Positions 11,151-25,200 of a stretch of DNA of 64,000 nt are shown in pieces; position 1 is the first letter of the stretch; every line of letters begins with the position of its first letter. The notes below the pieces were generated by a model. The model saw nothing but the letters and a program-made list of their open reading frames with translations. It made no database searches and had not been told where the DNA came from. Where the stretch lies: assembly GCA_031216445.1 (NCBI GenBank), contig CM062218.1:8453001-8517000 (forward strand), given 5' to 3'. The translations under genes were made by a program, and so were the position numbers. This DNA is from Lateolabrax maculatus. Its lineage: Eukaryota; Chordata; Actinopteri; Acropomatiformes; Lateolabracidae.

Positions 11151-13609
11151 CGCCGGAGGAGAGCCTTCGACTCCTAATATGTCGGATGAATTATTTCAAA
11201 CCTTCATCTCGGAGGTAGGGTGAAACGTGCGCGAGCTGGTGTCCTCTGAGAGCGTCGGTGTCTCTCCGCACGACCGCCGCGGTCGGTGGCTCCGCGGCTC
11301 GTCGCCCGCGAGGCCGCGCAGGGATGAGCGGCGGCTAACGAGCAGAGGCTAACGCTCAATGAGCTGCTGAGCGAGCGAGCCTCGTCTCTCTGGCGTTTGT
11401 CGGGACGCCGCCGAAGACCTGCCGTGTTTCTTAGTTCTTCTCCACTGTCACGGGTCACTTAGGCTAAAGCCCAGTCGGGCGCATGATAGTTGTTCTCACG
11501 CCGGGTGCTGTTAGCCCTGTGTCTGGCAGCTCTCCAGCGGACAGTAACATTAAGAAGATCGGATGGATGGATGGGTGGGTGGATGGGTGGTTGGAGTCTT
11601 GACTTTGGTCGCACCCTGAAAGTTTTCATGGCCGCTGTGTGTCTTTGACAGGTGAAGCAGATTGAGAAGAGAGACTCTGTGTTAACCTCCAAGCAGCAGA
11701 TTGACAGACTGCTCAGACCCGGCGCGTCCTACTTCAACCTCAATCCCTTTGAGGTAAGTGTTTTCGTCATTAATGCAGGTATCAGTTAACGCGCGTCAAA
11801 AATACTGTGAGATTAGAGCAAACAGCTCCAGGTGTTGACATACAGTGACATGGAGTGGGGTTAAAACATGCAACACATCTTGGAAGTTATAGAAATACAT
11901 GGTATCTTTGCATACTTATATATCTTTATAAAATAAGTATAAGAGGATAAATCAAATTGACTGAATCGGTCGAACATGATAACATGTTTTTGATAACATT
12001 ACTTATAATCCTAACAACTGTATTTCAGCATAATAGCTATCTTATATTGACACTTTGACTGAGATACTTATATATAAACCTTCCAATGTTCACGTCATTT
12101 TCAGGTGCTGCAAATTGATCCGGAGGCAACAGATGATGAATTGAAGAAAAGGTTTCGGGCGGTAAGCAGAAGATAATAACAATAATAATTTCAGTGGTTT
12201 TATCAGTGAAGCCACGGCTTGCCTGTGGATGTAGTGATAGTGCCATGATGGTTTTTGTTTTTGTTTTTGTTTCTTAATTCCTAACATTTTCTCTCTTTTA
12301 CTGTGCAGTTGTCCATTTTGGTCCATCCAGACAAAAATCAGGATGATCAAATCAGATCACAGAAAGCCTTTGAAGGTTAATTCCTTACACCTCTTATTAC
12401 CCATATGTGATAAATAATACATTGGCTATCAGTAAACTGATCAACTCGTGTCATGTTTGTGATTTTGTAAGATGTTAACAAACATTCAGCTTCTGTCCTT
12501 GTGCTTGCTGTCAGTAGATGAAAAAGAAAGACATTTAATTTCACCTGAATATCTCACCGTGTTGCAGCTGTGGACAAGGCATACAAACTCTTACTGGAAC
12601 CAGAGCAGAAGAAGAGAGCCTTGGATGTGATCCATGCAGGGAAGGAATATGTTGAGCATATGGTGAGTGTTCAACACATTGTCTCTTACCTTTCCAACAG
12701 TCCAGGCAATTTGACTCCATGTAACTCAGCTCTCGTGATCTGTATTTGTTTTGTACTTTTTTGTTTGGTAACCCATTTTCTGTGTTCCAACAGGTAAAGG
12801 AGAAAAAGAAACAGTTGAAGAAGGATGGGAAACTATTGGATGTGGAGGAGGATGACCCTGAAGTGGTAAGTCAAAGTCATAGAAATCCATACTGGGAGAG
12901 TGTTGAAAATTAAATTTAAATCTGACTAGCAGTCAAAACATATTTTTAAATAGTTATTGTGATTGTTATTGATTTCTTTAAATTCTAAAAACTAATTTTT
13001 AGTCAGATTATTCTAGACAAACCTTTTATGATGTTAATATAACAAATATTTGTCATGTCCATTACCATATATGGGTTATACGTGACTTAACTTGTCCTTT
13101 TACAGTTTAAGCAAGCAGTGTACAAGCAGACCATGAAGCTGTTCGCAGAGCTTGAAATCAAGAGGAAGGAAAGGGAAGCAAAGGACATGCATGAAAGGTA
13201 AATGACACACGGTATATATACAATCTGGTTTTTGCTCTATAACACTTAAAAAACCTTAACCTGCCTTCACCCATCATGTCCAAATCATGTAAATGTTCTC
13301 TTAATTTCCCAGGAAAAGGGCAAGAGAGGAAGAAATCGAGGCAGCAGAGAAAGCCAAGCGAGAGAGAGAATGGCAGAAAAACTTTGAGGTGCGTTCCTCC
13401 ACGATTGTAGTGACTCACTTAGAAATGTAAACTTGATTGTTTGTGACATTTCAGAAATGACAATTTTTTTATAACACATTTGTCAGGAAACAAGAGATGG
13501 GCGTGTGGACAGCTGGAGGACCTTCCAGGCCAAAGGCAAGAAGAGCAAGGAGAAAAAGAACCGGTCCTTCCTCAAGCCCCCGAAAGTTAAAATGGAACAG
13601 AGGGAATGA
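11143..13609 (+). CDS. dnajc8: DnaJ homolog subfamily C member 8 (spliceosome-associated J protein)
   Basis: Nuclear J-domain co-chaperone found with spliceosomal complexes. Exons: 11143-11214, 11652-11753, 12105-12161, 12309-12375, 12568-12662, 12794-12865, 13106-13197, 13313-13388, 13487-13609. They give 251 residues, against 253 in human. The J domain begins at YFNLNPFEVLQIDPEATDDE, with the HPD tripeptide in LVHPDKN (exon 4). The second half is a long Lys/Arg/Glu-rich helix, ending VDSWRTFQAKGKKSKEKKN then KPPKVKMEQRE. The start lies in an AAGATGGCGGC context. Convergent with the complexin-like gene, whose poly(A) signal lies about 320 bases beyond that of dnajc8. Confidence 0.96.
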
Positions 13610-13917
13610 TGCTGTAAAATGGGACTTGATTAGAGTAAACCCACTGTTATAAAAACCCTGATCTGTGTGTCCTCACCTCGTCGTCTGCAGTCAGCTGTGT
13701 AGTCATCATCACAGTCATCAGGATACTTGTCGTACGGCAACTTCTTCATCCTGACAAACGTAGTTTTGTACTTGGTTTTCTAATGTACATATTTGTGATC
13801 TGGACCCAGAGATCATACCGGCCTCATGTAAGAAAGAGAAATGATGCATCTCCACTTCTGTGACTGATGAAAAAATGTGGTTTGTCATTATTTTTGTTCT
13901 TTATTTTTTTTAAACTA

Positions 13918-13923
13918 AATAAA
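13918..13923 (+). terminator. dnajc8: Poly(A) signal of dnajc8
   Basis: AATAAA about 309 bases after the stop, after a T-rich stretch. Confidence 0.75.
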
Positions 13924-14003
13924 GCTTGGTCTTAACAAGCCTACTGTATACTGGTCTACAAAGTTGGGTGGAACATTTTCAGAAATGTTAAATAGGGAGG
14001 TTT

Positions 14004-14020
14004 GGGGGGGGGGGGGGGGG
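14004..14020. repeat. G17 homopolymer
   Basis: Seventeen consecutive G on the + strand between the converging dnajc8 and complexin-like 3' ends. Confidence 0.95.
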
Positions 14021-14242
14021 TGATGATATCTAAAAGGTATTTGGCATTATTGTTTGAGGATCTTGTTGTAATTATAGATCACTTTACAAGCCAAGATCAG
14101 ATTGTCAGATCGGAGCAGAACAGGAAAATATTTCTGGACCATCCACCAGTTCACATAAATAGTTGCCATCTGCATGTCTTCAATGTATTTATTAAAATAC
14201 TGCCAATAAAAACACCACACTGGTGTTTGCTGCACATAACTT

Positions 14243-14248
14243 TTTATT
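14243..14248 (-). terminator. Poly(A) signal of the complexin-like gene
   Basis: TTTATT on + (AATAAA on -), about 480 bases past the stop codon at 14726. Confidence 0.5.
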
Positions 14249-14725
14249 AATGTTTTGAAAAAAAATGAATAAAATCCTTTCACCTGTTTAGTTTCTGCTT
14301 TAGCTTTCAAATGATTCCACAAAATGAAAGTAGATTAGGAGTGTGAACTGGATAAATAAAACTGTAGTCATTCAAGGACAACATGTCAGATTTGCTCAAT
14401 TTTATAACCATATTTCACAAAAACAGTTCTGCTCATCTAGCAGACAAGTACACAAATTGTGCAAATATTGACAATTGAGTACAGACTGCAAAACATGAAA
14501 AACAACAAGCATAATTAACTTTTCTGAAAAGAAAAAAAAATCTAAAGAAATGAAGACAGTAAATCAATAAATAAATCTTTCCTCTTTTTCTTGGGTTATA
14601 AAAGGTGTGAGCCTCAACGTTTCGTTTTCAACTCCAATCGCCTCTCCTCCATGAGCCGTTTGTCTTTCAAGTCCTTTGAGCATGAGGATCGTACAAACAG
14701 TCCGATTGTCCTTGACCGTTAGGTC

Positions 14726-15967
14726 TCACATGACTTTGCACTGATCACCAGCAGCGACAGCAGGAGATCCACTACTACCTCCCATCAGTCCGTCCAGACT
14801 GAGGCCTTGGAAGGCTCCATAGAAGGAATCGTTCTTTGCTGGGGCTGGTTTTCTGGCAGAGGTGGTCTGCTGCATGAAGAGAGGGCGGAGATGGTTAGAA
14901 TTGTAAACTGACTAGCAATAAAATCTTTGTTGTGACTTTGATTTTACTGCTCACTTACCCTTGGGAGGCAGTGGTGGCTCCGGAAGTGAGTTCTTCTGAC
15001 CGTCCTCTCTGCGTTCTTCTTGGCCAGTACGGCCTGCTGTCGTTTCCTTTGGCAAACAGCACAGAGCAAAATGAGGCACGGCACATGGTAAAGCAGCTTA
15101 TTCATGTGAGGAACAGCTTTATCCTCATTAGGCCAAGTCGGTTTGTCTCAGCTGGATAACAAGACAGAAACAGAATACTGTAATTTCTTGGCCTTTGGTT
15201 GCCAGACAACGCTGCACGTACGTTGGTACTTTTACTCGCATGCATCCGTTTTAGAGACGATGGCGTAACAAATTAAGTTCAATGACTGTAGGGTGAAAAG
15301 CTCGACTAACCAGTTAACATCATAAACAAATGTGCAAATTGATTCAACTGACAAAGAACCAGTTGAACCTGAACGGAATACAAAATGTGTTTGGTTACTG
15401 TAATAAACCATTTAAACTTTCTTTTTTCTTAATTGAGCTGACGTATAGCTACGTATCTTAATCACTCAAAATGTAAGGTTACTAAAAATTGCAACCAAGT
15501 TTTTCAGTTTTGGCAACCAAAAGCTGAATCCTGATTGCCACCCTGGCAACCACTTTTAAAAGTTAGTGTTGAGCCCTGCTGAGTTATCACACTGTCAGAA
15601 AAGTATGAACACAATTTATTTTTAAATGATTAGCAAAAATTGAAACAAAACCATCATGGGCTTATAAAATATGACTTTAAGAGAGTAGAATGCCTGTAAA
15701 AAACGTGACATATGTTTGGATCAGATCTTGTGAGCCACCCTACCTTTCTCTCTTCAGCTCAGCCTGGTACAGTCTGAGCCAGGAGTCTGGGACTTTCTGG
15801 CTGCTGCAGGGAAGGCTTCTCCTCCTGCTGACGCTCTTCCTGCGGGCGAAGCTGCTTCTGCGGACAGGCTGGCTCTTCTTGGGCACCCTTTTGGCGTCGG
15901 CGTTTTTCCCCGACACGCAGCTGGTGAACTGCTTCAGGGGAGCACCCAGCGACATGAGGGAATCCAT
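14726..15967 (-). CDS. Complexin-3/4-like protein with C-terminal CAAX box
   Basis: Probable SNARE-complex-binding regulator of vesicle fusion, membrane-anchored by prenylation. Exons 15967-15744, 15046-14959 and 14869-14726 join in phase (224, 88 and 144 nt) to 151 residues; human CPLX3 and CPLX4 are near 160. The central helix region reads RLYQAELKRERKRQQAVLAK then NAERTVRRTHFRSHHCLP, which lines up with the complexin 'YQ-x(n)-KAER-x-x-x-R-x-H-x-R-x-x-x-x-LP' core. The last four residues CKVM form a CAAX box, as in complexins 3/4. The start MDSLMSLGAPLKQF resembles the complexin 3/4 N-terminus. Unusual: residues ~25-50 are strongly basic (RRSSFARRKSVSRRR), and the C-terminal segment is short and lacks the usual acidic stretch. 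Candidate 5' exons lie at 16060, 16259 and 17483-17406; the frame stays open upstream of the chosen Met, so an N-terminal extension is possible. Confidence 0.5.
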
Positions 15968-16060
15968 TTCAAGAGTTGTCTCGTGCTGATGTCGTCTGTG
16001 GTGTGTCAGTCCCAGCGTTGTTGCTCTTCTTTCAATGTACACCAGGAATATGGCTTTTAC

Positions 16061-18350
16061 CTGCAAATACAAAGAATAACAATTTTGCCAACTAAAAATA
16101 TTAACACACTTAATTTCTTTAAAAAAAAATATCAATAAAGAAAAATCACCTGAACATTATCCACCTACATTTTACAGTTAAGAGTATCTTAACCTAGTCT
16201 TCTACATGTCTTCTTGTTTCTAAAGTCATAAATGCCTTAAAGAAACAATGGGACTCACCTGAAAGTGGTATCTCCTGTAGACACAATCAGCTGATAGTAT
16301 TATTTGTCGAAGCTGTGAAGTGTAGAGTCTGTTCGTTGCATTGCTTCCCGTACTTCTGTTTGTGTTCTGTATACACGTCTGCTCTGTCACCGTCTGCTCT
16401 TATGGGGATTTGATTCCTGACCTCGCTGGTCTTCTAACAGGATTAGCTGAAGACGCAACAGCCGTTTATCTCATTAACACAGCAGGTCCAAATAAACCTG
16501 CACAGGAGCTCAGGTGCTTGTTGACATCTGAACACTGAAATAGCTCAGACTGACTTATGTTTACAGTTGGAGGGTTAGACTTCAAATAGGGTGGCTGTAA
16601 TTAGTTCAAAAGCCACAGTCTAAGTATCAGCAGGGAACACGTGTATGGTTTAATGTTTCATTACTGCTGGTAAGATCATTTGGTGATACAGTTTGTCAGA
16701 GGAGGCCAGACGGATGGAGCATGGAAACACTCAAAGTGGGAAGGTGACACCTCTATGATGCGGAAAGACATTAAGGTGGCATTAAGCACCCGAGTCAAAA
16801 AGCTGAATGACTCACTTCATTCACTCAGTGACGTCCAAACTGAATCCAGGTCTACAGAGGTAAGACTGCCAAGCCATCCACACTTTTACAAATCACTTGG
16901 CTTTGATGTTTCAGAAGAAAACTGAGAACCCTTAATAAATTCAAAAATGACTCCGTTCAATTCTACATTTTCAAATTTACAACAGAGATACAGAGATTCT
17001 TCAGCTATGAGCACTAGCGTTTTCTGAACTGGAATGTATATTAAGTCAAACAACAACAACCTTATATTACTTGTTATATGTACTTCTCTGGCCATCTGAC
17101 CGGATGGGACCAAGACTGAATTACCAACCAAGCAAAGTGGGCAACTGACCTAATTGACCCAGGCCACCAACCTCCAGGGGCCCTAAGAGTCCCAGCATGT
17201 GTCTGTAAGGGATTTATATCCGTGAGTCCTGCTGTGTAGCAGGGTACTTTGCTAATATCTGGTCATGAAACTCAACAATTTATGGTTATATTTTTTGCTG
17301 AAGAGCCTGGCAGAATAATCCATTCATTCACACGACAACATTGACCTGAGAAAGAATGGGGACAGTGAGTAAGATGAATAGCGCAAGACAGATGGGAGAG
17401 CTTACGTGACGAGGCACCGGTACACCTGTTGCAGCAGATCTTCCGTGTTTCCCTCTTCCTGTCTTGACAGCGTGACAGCTGATCTGAGGTTTTGAAAGGA
17501 AAAGAATGAGAGATTAGTTTGCAACAGAAATGAACAAAACAAGAAATAAAGGGTAATAGGAAGCGTACAATACCTGTACATCTGACTGCCAAGAGGACTG
17601 ACATTTAAAGATCATTCAAGCAGTGGAAAAGAAAATTCACATGTGAATCATAAACCTAATGGTATACTGGTCTGCATGCCTGAGCTACTTTAAAGAAAAA
17701 AAACTTAATTAAAGCTTAATAAGTTAACCAATATGTTACTATCTTGCAGGTTATACATTAATCTTAATTCATTGTCAAAACCAAATTAAAAAGTTCACTT
17801 TAAATAGAACAATGTAAACACAATGTATGACCTTCACTAAAGCATTTCAGATACCCCTCTGATCTTCTTGCACATCATCCAGCAGTGGTATTAGTCAGTG
17901 AGGTAAGAGATGGACTCAGACACAGTCATGGTATTTACAGACAGAAAGCCTCCCTTTAGCTACCAGAGGCCTAGACTGATACTGAGAGCACCATAAGCCT
18001 TTAGCAAGGAGGACTTAACTTTAATTCTACACAATCATACATATATACAGTTTTATACGCTGTCATTTCATACAAAAAAATACAAGTCATGTACAGGTGG
18101 GGCGTGGGGACTATGACCTATTGGAACTCAAAATAAATACTGTCAACAGGAGTTGTGTGTGGCTCATTGGCTACCACCAGGAGCTGTGTGCTTAACCTCA
18201 ATGGAGAGACTTCAGGTCAGACCATATCACACATGGAAAAGGCAGTTTATATTTTCTGTGTTTAAAAGTACGTGAGAATGTTCCCATGACTAATGCAGAA
18301 CTACTAAGAAGCCACCGAGCAAAACATTGACATGAACATGTCACCCACTC
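16061..18350. other. Upstream region of the complexin-like gene and space before clk2
   Basis: Contains candidate untranslated exons of the complexin-like gene on the - strand: donor GTGAGT with the exon ending at 16259, and 17483-17406 with acceptor TTTCAAAACCTCAG and donor GTAAG. No other conserved coding sequence seen. The clk2 3'UTR may reach into its right part. Confidence 0.35.
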
Positions 18351-18359
18351 CATCCCACC

Positions 18360-18412
18360 CCTACACACACACACACACGCGCACCCACACTCTCACACAC
18401 ACACCCAGAAAG
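18360..18412. repeat. (CA)n imperfect microsatellite
   Basis: Interrupted CA repeat (CACACACAC GCGCACCCACAC TCTCACACACAC). Confidence 0.85.
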
Positions 18413-19240
18413 CATTGCATAACGTAACAAAACATAGATCTATCAATAAGACAAGCCACAGAGGCCTGTGTGTGGAGTGTCCATCACCATTATCATCTCA
18501 TTGGCGAATAACAACAGGCCTAACGACCTGCGATTAAGGGCAAGAGTCTCCATTTAAGGAATAATCCTTTTAAACATAAAAAAGAAACATGAAAAATGAT
18601 ATGCAATGCAAGTTCTCACTTAACAAAAACGTAAACAAAAACTTGAGATACTCTGCTGGAGATACTTGCAATTTCGAAGGAAATACGATATTCAATTTGA
18701 ATGATTTAATGTCAGCATAATAGAATATCTTGCATGTCTCCATGTTTAAAATTATGTGGGTGAGGACTTGCACTGCATATACAGCTCTATCTCCTTTTTA
18801 CCCTTTCCTTAGACTTCAGCATAGGAAGACATTTCTACCAATTTTGTAGCGCTTGTTTTCCTTAGAAAGGTGAATTATTTTCTTTACATGCTCATGAAAA
18901 TAATAGACGGACGGATTGAAGGGAGGAAGGTGGTTCAGAAGTCAAAAGGAAGACAGGAGCTGCATAGAGGGCTACTTTTGAGGCTGTGACCATTAGAAAA
19001 GATTCAATTTGACTCTTTTCAGTCCTGTGGGTTTTTTGGTCTCTTTGCTGCAAAAACATGCCTCTTGTGGCTGCAGAAGTGGACATCAGAGGGGCAGGGT
19101 GGAGGAGCAAGAAGTTAAGGTGTCCATGCTTTAATGACAAACGACAGAACATCCGAAGCCCCGATTTATTGAACAGTTCACCTGCTCCACATATAAAAGA
19201 CTTGATCTCCTCTGTCATTTAGTCTTTGGAGGCTTGTGGG

Positions 19241-22200
19241 TCACCGGCTGATGTCCCGGTTGCCCTCCCAGTTCTTGCTGCCAGCTGCCTCGCCGCTCCC
19301 CCCGCCCTCAAAGAAAGGGTGTTTGAGGGAGTCGCCCAGCAGCAGCCTCTTGGAGGGCTCGTACTCCAGCATGCTTTCAATGAGGTCAAATAACTGGTGG
19401 TGCTCCTCCGCCTCCGAGAGCAAGTACCGCTGACAGGAAGAAAGGGAAACAAGAATGAAATAAGAGGAATACTGAGAGACTGTAGAGAAGAACTGCAGTA
19501 CAAAACAAAAGGACACTTTTGTTCTTTCAGGACAATGCACCATTTTCTCTTTTCAGTCCTGCTAATCATCATATTTCTTCCTTTTCAACTGTCAATTCAC
19601 CCCTCTTACCCGTAAAGGTTTGCAGTTTTCTCTGACGTATTTCCCCGCTGATGAGCTCTCGTCCCAGTCCAGACGGCCACGATAGAAATACTTCTGCTTC
19701 CTGAGAGGGTACGGAGATCAGTGTGAGCAGTGATCAAGTGTGTGCATGTTGTTTTCTATATAAAAAGATGTATTCATGTAGTTTTACAGGCACTTTAATC
19801 ACTTCGTGCGTTGGTATGTTCTCTTACCTCGTCTTACGAATCATCCTAGAGGGCACAGGTCCCAGGATTCTCTCCATCATGGCCAAATGCTCTCTGTTGT
19901 CATGAGTCTGAAAGACAACCATGATTCAGTAAGGAAAGAGGAACAGACACAAAAGGGAGAGATTGATTCAGAAGATAATCAGGGTTTGACTACTGCTGGT
20001 TGTGCTACTACATACAGTGTCCAACAGCCAGATATAGGCAAAATTATCAATATCAAGTAGAAAAGCTGTCCTAACTGGCCCACAATTCTTATTTGAATAA
20101 GGTCAGACTTAGGCCACGGTCTTGGCTGCAGCCTGCTGGTAGCAGAAGGGTGCCATTGTACCTGAAACAAGGTGAAGCCCAGGTAGTACTCAAACAGGAT
20201 ACAGCCAATGCTCCACACATCACAGGGATGGCTCCAACCCAGCTCTGAAGGACGAAAACATGCAACAGATAAATGAAAACACCAATAAAAATGTGTCATA
20301 TGTGTAGAGGGTGGTGCTAATGCTCACATCACACACACACACACACACATTCAAATGACCCAGTATTTTAGCTACAAAAGAGCAATATCTCTGTGCTTCC
20401 ACCAAAAAAAAGATAAGAACCTAGAGGACAATAACTTATAGACAGTGTGTCAATTTGTACTGCTCACATCAACCGGCCCAAATTGATCTTGACACCTACT
20501 GCTCCCGACTGAGTGACTTTCAGTAGTATAGTTGCTGTTGTGTATATGTGTATAAGTATTCAGAACACAACTGAACTTTTGAAGAAGATGAAAATTTCTT
20601 AGAATTATTATCAATTTATCACAGTGATGATGGTATTGCCATTAGATGTTGTGGCACAACATCACACCATTGATAACTATGACACTGATGTTATACACCT
20701 CTAATGTGAATTGACCTGACTCAGAAGAGGAGACACATCACCTTATTGCCAGCAGAACAATGCACCTTGAAATGCTTTTCAACAGTGGAATCAGTGTTGG
20801 GATGCTGAGCTGTGCTTGTTTCAACTTGTAGAACGCAGCCTGTTTCTACAACAACTTGCCGAGTCTTTGGTCTACAGAGCAAAGTACGAACAACAGCTGA
20901 GTTGTGCCAGCTGAAAAACTCTGATTCGCATGTTGAATATCTGGACTTTACTTTGATTGGAACTGTGATAAGTGGAAAGGATTTAATCCTTTTTGAGAAG
21001 TCATGTTATCAATGAATTTATCCTCCTACAGACATCCTTACCTAGTATGACCTCAGGGGCACGGTAATGCCGCGTGGACACAATAGTGCTGTGGTGCTCG
21101 TGGTCAAAAGTGGCACTGCCAAAGTCCACCACACGTACTGCCGTGCTCTTAACCGTCCGCTCTTCCCGCTTCTGCAAGAAAAAAACGTTTCTCAGAACTG
21201 TTGAACTTTGATGGAGTATTCAACAACATATTACGCAAATTCTGTCAAAACTATTTTTCAAACTGCAGCTGTGGGTATTTTGTATTTATTTATGAAACCT
21301 CAAAGCAAAGTCTATTGGCAACATTTGAAGAAAAGATCAACAATGGTCAGTAGTGAAAGTGGTACTGGCTTTTCAATTCTGGGAATAACATGCCACCTTA
21401 CCTTCTCTACATTGAAGGACATTGTGAAGTCTGAGTTGACAAATAGGATGTTCTCAGGCTTTAAGTCCGTGTGTGTCAGCTTATTGTCATGGAGATCTAT
21501 GGAGAAAACACGAGTACATTTGTTATTTAGTCTTCACTTTTGAAGTGAGGCAAATTAATTTAAAGCTTCTCTACACAATCCATCTTCTAATCATGCAGTG
21601 TGCTGATTTAATGAGAAACGTTACAAAGTATAATGAGGAAAATGATATAGATACAGTCGCCTGAGACACTTAAGTTAATAGATATACTCCGCTGCTTGGC
21701 TTTTGGCATTATTATCATGTGGCTAGAGGCTGTCTACCACAAACAAGGCAACTGATAATAATTGAGTGTGGGTGTGTTGGTTGAAAAACTACACTTATTT
21801 AAGAGAGTCTGTATGCAAGTCTACTAAAATCAAATACAGGACAAACTTACACTTCACAGCGAGACAGATTTGGTAGGCCATGTGTCTGACCTGACCAATT
21901 GAGTAGGGCAGGTAGTTGTTTTCCTTTAGAAAGTCAAAAGTGCTGAGAGCTAGCAGCTCAAAGGAGATACACATGTGACCGTGGTAGTCAAACCAGTCAT
22001 ACATCTGTACACACAGGCTGCAAGATAAACAGGATACAAGAGGTTTGACAGTGATCATTTATGCTAAAACTTTATTTTCACAACAGCTCAAACAAACACT
22101 TCAACAGAGACTTATCTAACACAACATGTCTTGGTAACTCTCAAAAGTTTCCAGGAAAGGGTGAGGTGTTTACCACACCTACTAACATAAGCAAAACTAG

Positions 22201-25200
22201 TCCACTGTACTGGTAAATTTTAGTTTTGTTTTTTTTCCACAATACTCACAATTTGTTATCAGGGTCTTTTTCATTGATCTTCTCTAGTACATTGATCTCC
22301 AGGCGAGCTGCTTCCTTGTACTTCTCCACATTCTTGATAATTTTCAGAGCAACATGAGCTGCTCCCCTGTAAAACAAAGGATAGTATGAAGCCAAAAACA
22401 GATCCACAATAGAATTTATCCACTTCTGATTTACAATTAAAAAAAACAAAAAAAAAACAATACTTAATACTTAGACTATGACAACAAAGTCTCTGATCTT
22501 TATGTTTGTTATTTGTCGGGTTAAGTCAAACGTCCCTGCTTGAATGAGCCAAGAATCTGTAGGTGTCACTTTCTGAAAGTCCTGACCATTAAAAAGAACT
22601 TGCCTGATGTACATTTCTAGCACTGTCCCAAGATAACAATCTCCCATAATGAATCTAATAGGGAGAGAGCAGTTTTTCCCAGGGCCCACAGTCACACAAG
22701 GCTAACATACAGCAGAGCAAATTTGCCTACAGTAAACTGCACCATGTGATCAACAAAGGCAGCAGGGGAACGAAATCAGCAACATTGAAGCTGTGGACAA
22801 TCTGATGGAGTAGTTTTTAAATGTAACAGCCACTGGCAAACATAAAACAGCAGTTAACAATAGTAAGGGTGGATGTTAAATACTCTAATCGTAATCTCAT
22901 TTGGTTCAAGTTTAACCCCTGAGAGGCGTGACACAAACACATAAAAAAAAAATCAAGCACAGTGAGCAGGTATTCCCTACTGGGGGTCTTCGAAATAGGA
23001 CCCCAGAGGCTGACAGCTGTTGTTTTTTCAGCATCAACTGACACACACCTGCGATGGTCAATGCACTGCATCACCCTCCCGAAGGTGCCTTCCCCCAAAG
23101 TGCTGACAATCTCATCTGTAACACAACACAGAGAGACAAGGAAGAGAGAGGGAGGGTGGGGAAAGAAAGAACAGGAGCATTAGACATGTGGACATAAGCA
23201 GGAATACATCATGCAAAAGTGTAGACAGGCGTATCAATTCTAGCGCCCATCCCCTTTTTCAAATGGCTGCCTGTTCAATCTGGCAGGTTTGAAACACTTT
23301 GGGGTAATCTAAGGTAATCGAGTACATAGCGCTATGATACATGTGAAGACAATAAGGGGGCAAATGTAAAGCGCTCCCTTCTTTTGACGACCAATTTGGT
23401 GTCATCGAAAATAAGGGCACATCCTTTCAAGATGTGGCTGTCCTTGCCCGAAAGGACACAGTGGTAAGGTGTAAAACTGGAAAAATTTAGTATTTCTACT
23501 AAACGATGCTTGATCCTGAAAATGACAAACGTGTTAATATAAATGTATTGTCTATATGTTTGCTGGTTGTACTAAAAAAAGACTTAATGGGTGATGTGCA
23601 TGTTAGGTGTCTACTAAAAAAAAATTAAAGAAATCCCTGAAACCCCTTATAGTGGAAAAAAAAAGCTATTTTATGTTAGAGATTTAAAACTGTAACTGAG
23701 TTATAATCTGAAACGCAACAGAGACAAACAACTGCAAATCGGATTCTATGTTTAGGAAAGTCAAGTAACCTGTGAAACATAGAAAATGCTCCACAGCTTA
23801 AAATCCTAGAACAAAAAAGGAGAAGGTATCTAAAATCCCTCTTCAACATTCTTGCAATCCACCCTGCTATTTCAGCTAGAGCGAAGAGCATTCTAGCAAG
23901 GCATCATCATCAGGCACTCCCATGTCATGTAAATGCTCTATGCTTTAATACTCATATGGAGAAGGGTTACGATAGAGTAGTGGCAGTGAGTACATCTCTC
24001 TTGCAGGACGTCCCCACTCCGACAGATCAGGTGCCCTTCCTCGTCGTCCCTCACACTCAGTGCCCGCGTCCGGCTGTCACTCCGCTGTTTTCACACCCAA
24101 ACCGCCATCAGCAGGTCACGACACGACCGGAGGGAACAGGGGGTTTTCAGGGGCAGCCGCAGCCATGGTGTCAGGCGGCACAGGTAGACGAGGAGGGAGG
24201 AGGAGGGTGGTGTTGGTGGTAGTTGTGGTTGTAGGAGGGTTTGGTGGTCATGGGGCGATTCACGCATGACACCACGTGAAGGATATATATAACGATAGGG
24301 ATATAGTGCAAGGGAACAAGTCAAAGATCACATGTTGTCCTCTGCTCCTCTCCCCCCTCTACCTTTAAACCACAGCTGCTTACAAACAAGGAAGCAACTG
24401 GCATATCCATTCATCAACGCAAAACCAATTAAGACAGTAATATAACTAATTCAAAACTTATCAGGTTGACTTTGCAGATTATGATTAAGATGGAAAATAA
24501 AATGAGGACCATATTTTAAGATAACCCCCAACATATATACTACATCAAATTAAACCCCTTGCTTACCTATTTTTATATACTAATTAATACACAGGTGTGC
24601 AAACAATGCATTTTAACAAATGTAAGACATTTTAAATGCCAATAAATTCTAACAAAAATCTGCATTCAATTAAAATCTAAATTTTGCATGTTTGGTAGAA
24701 CATTTTCACTTTTTCAGCCTATCTGCACTAAAGTTCACAAGTGGCCAAGCAACTGCTACCACAGGCATTTAGGCTTTTTACAAAAGAACTGACAACATAC
24801 TAAATAAAAATTGTATGAAAGGTAGGGTCATAGACACAAGTGTGATCAGGTATAACTACACTTTCAAAAGGAAAAGTTAAGAATGCTGTGATGGGTGTGT
24901 ATCTGAAGAGCAGCAAGTACAAGTGATCATTAATGAACTACTGAAAAAGTATTTGCACAAAAATGAAAATGCTCTGCCAAAAAAGAAATGCCAATTTAAG
25001 CAAAACCCACCTAAGCAAAAGAAACAAAACAAAACCCCTTTGACAGAGCCAAAACAAATCATAAAGATTGTACTACTTACCAATTCCAGGAGCTGTGAAG
25101 AAGAAATGGTTAGAGAAAGACAGAGACAGAAAGAGCTGAGTGGAGGAGACAGAGATGGTAGGAGAGGATGAGGAGAGGTAAAACACAATCTCGGGTCTGG

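Noticed and set aside
23994..24084. Apparent loss of Trp in the clk2 segment GDVLQERY
   Set aside because: Val at this place is normal in CLK1/CLK4, so it is ordinary family variation.
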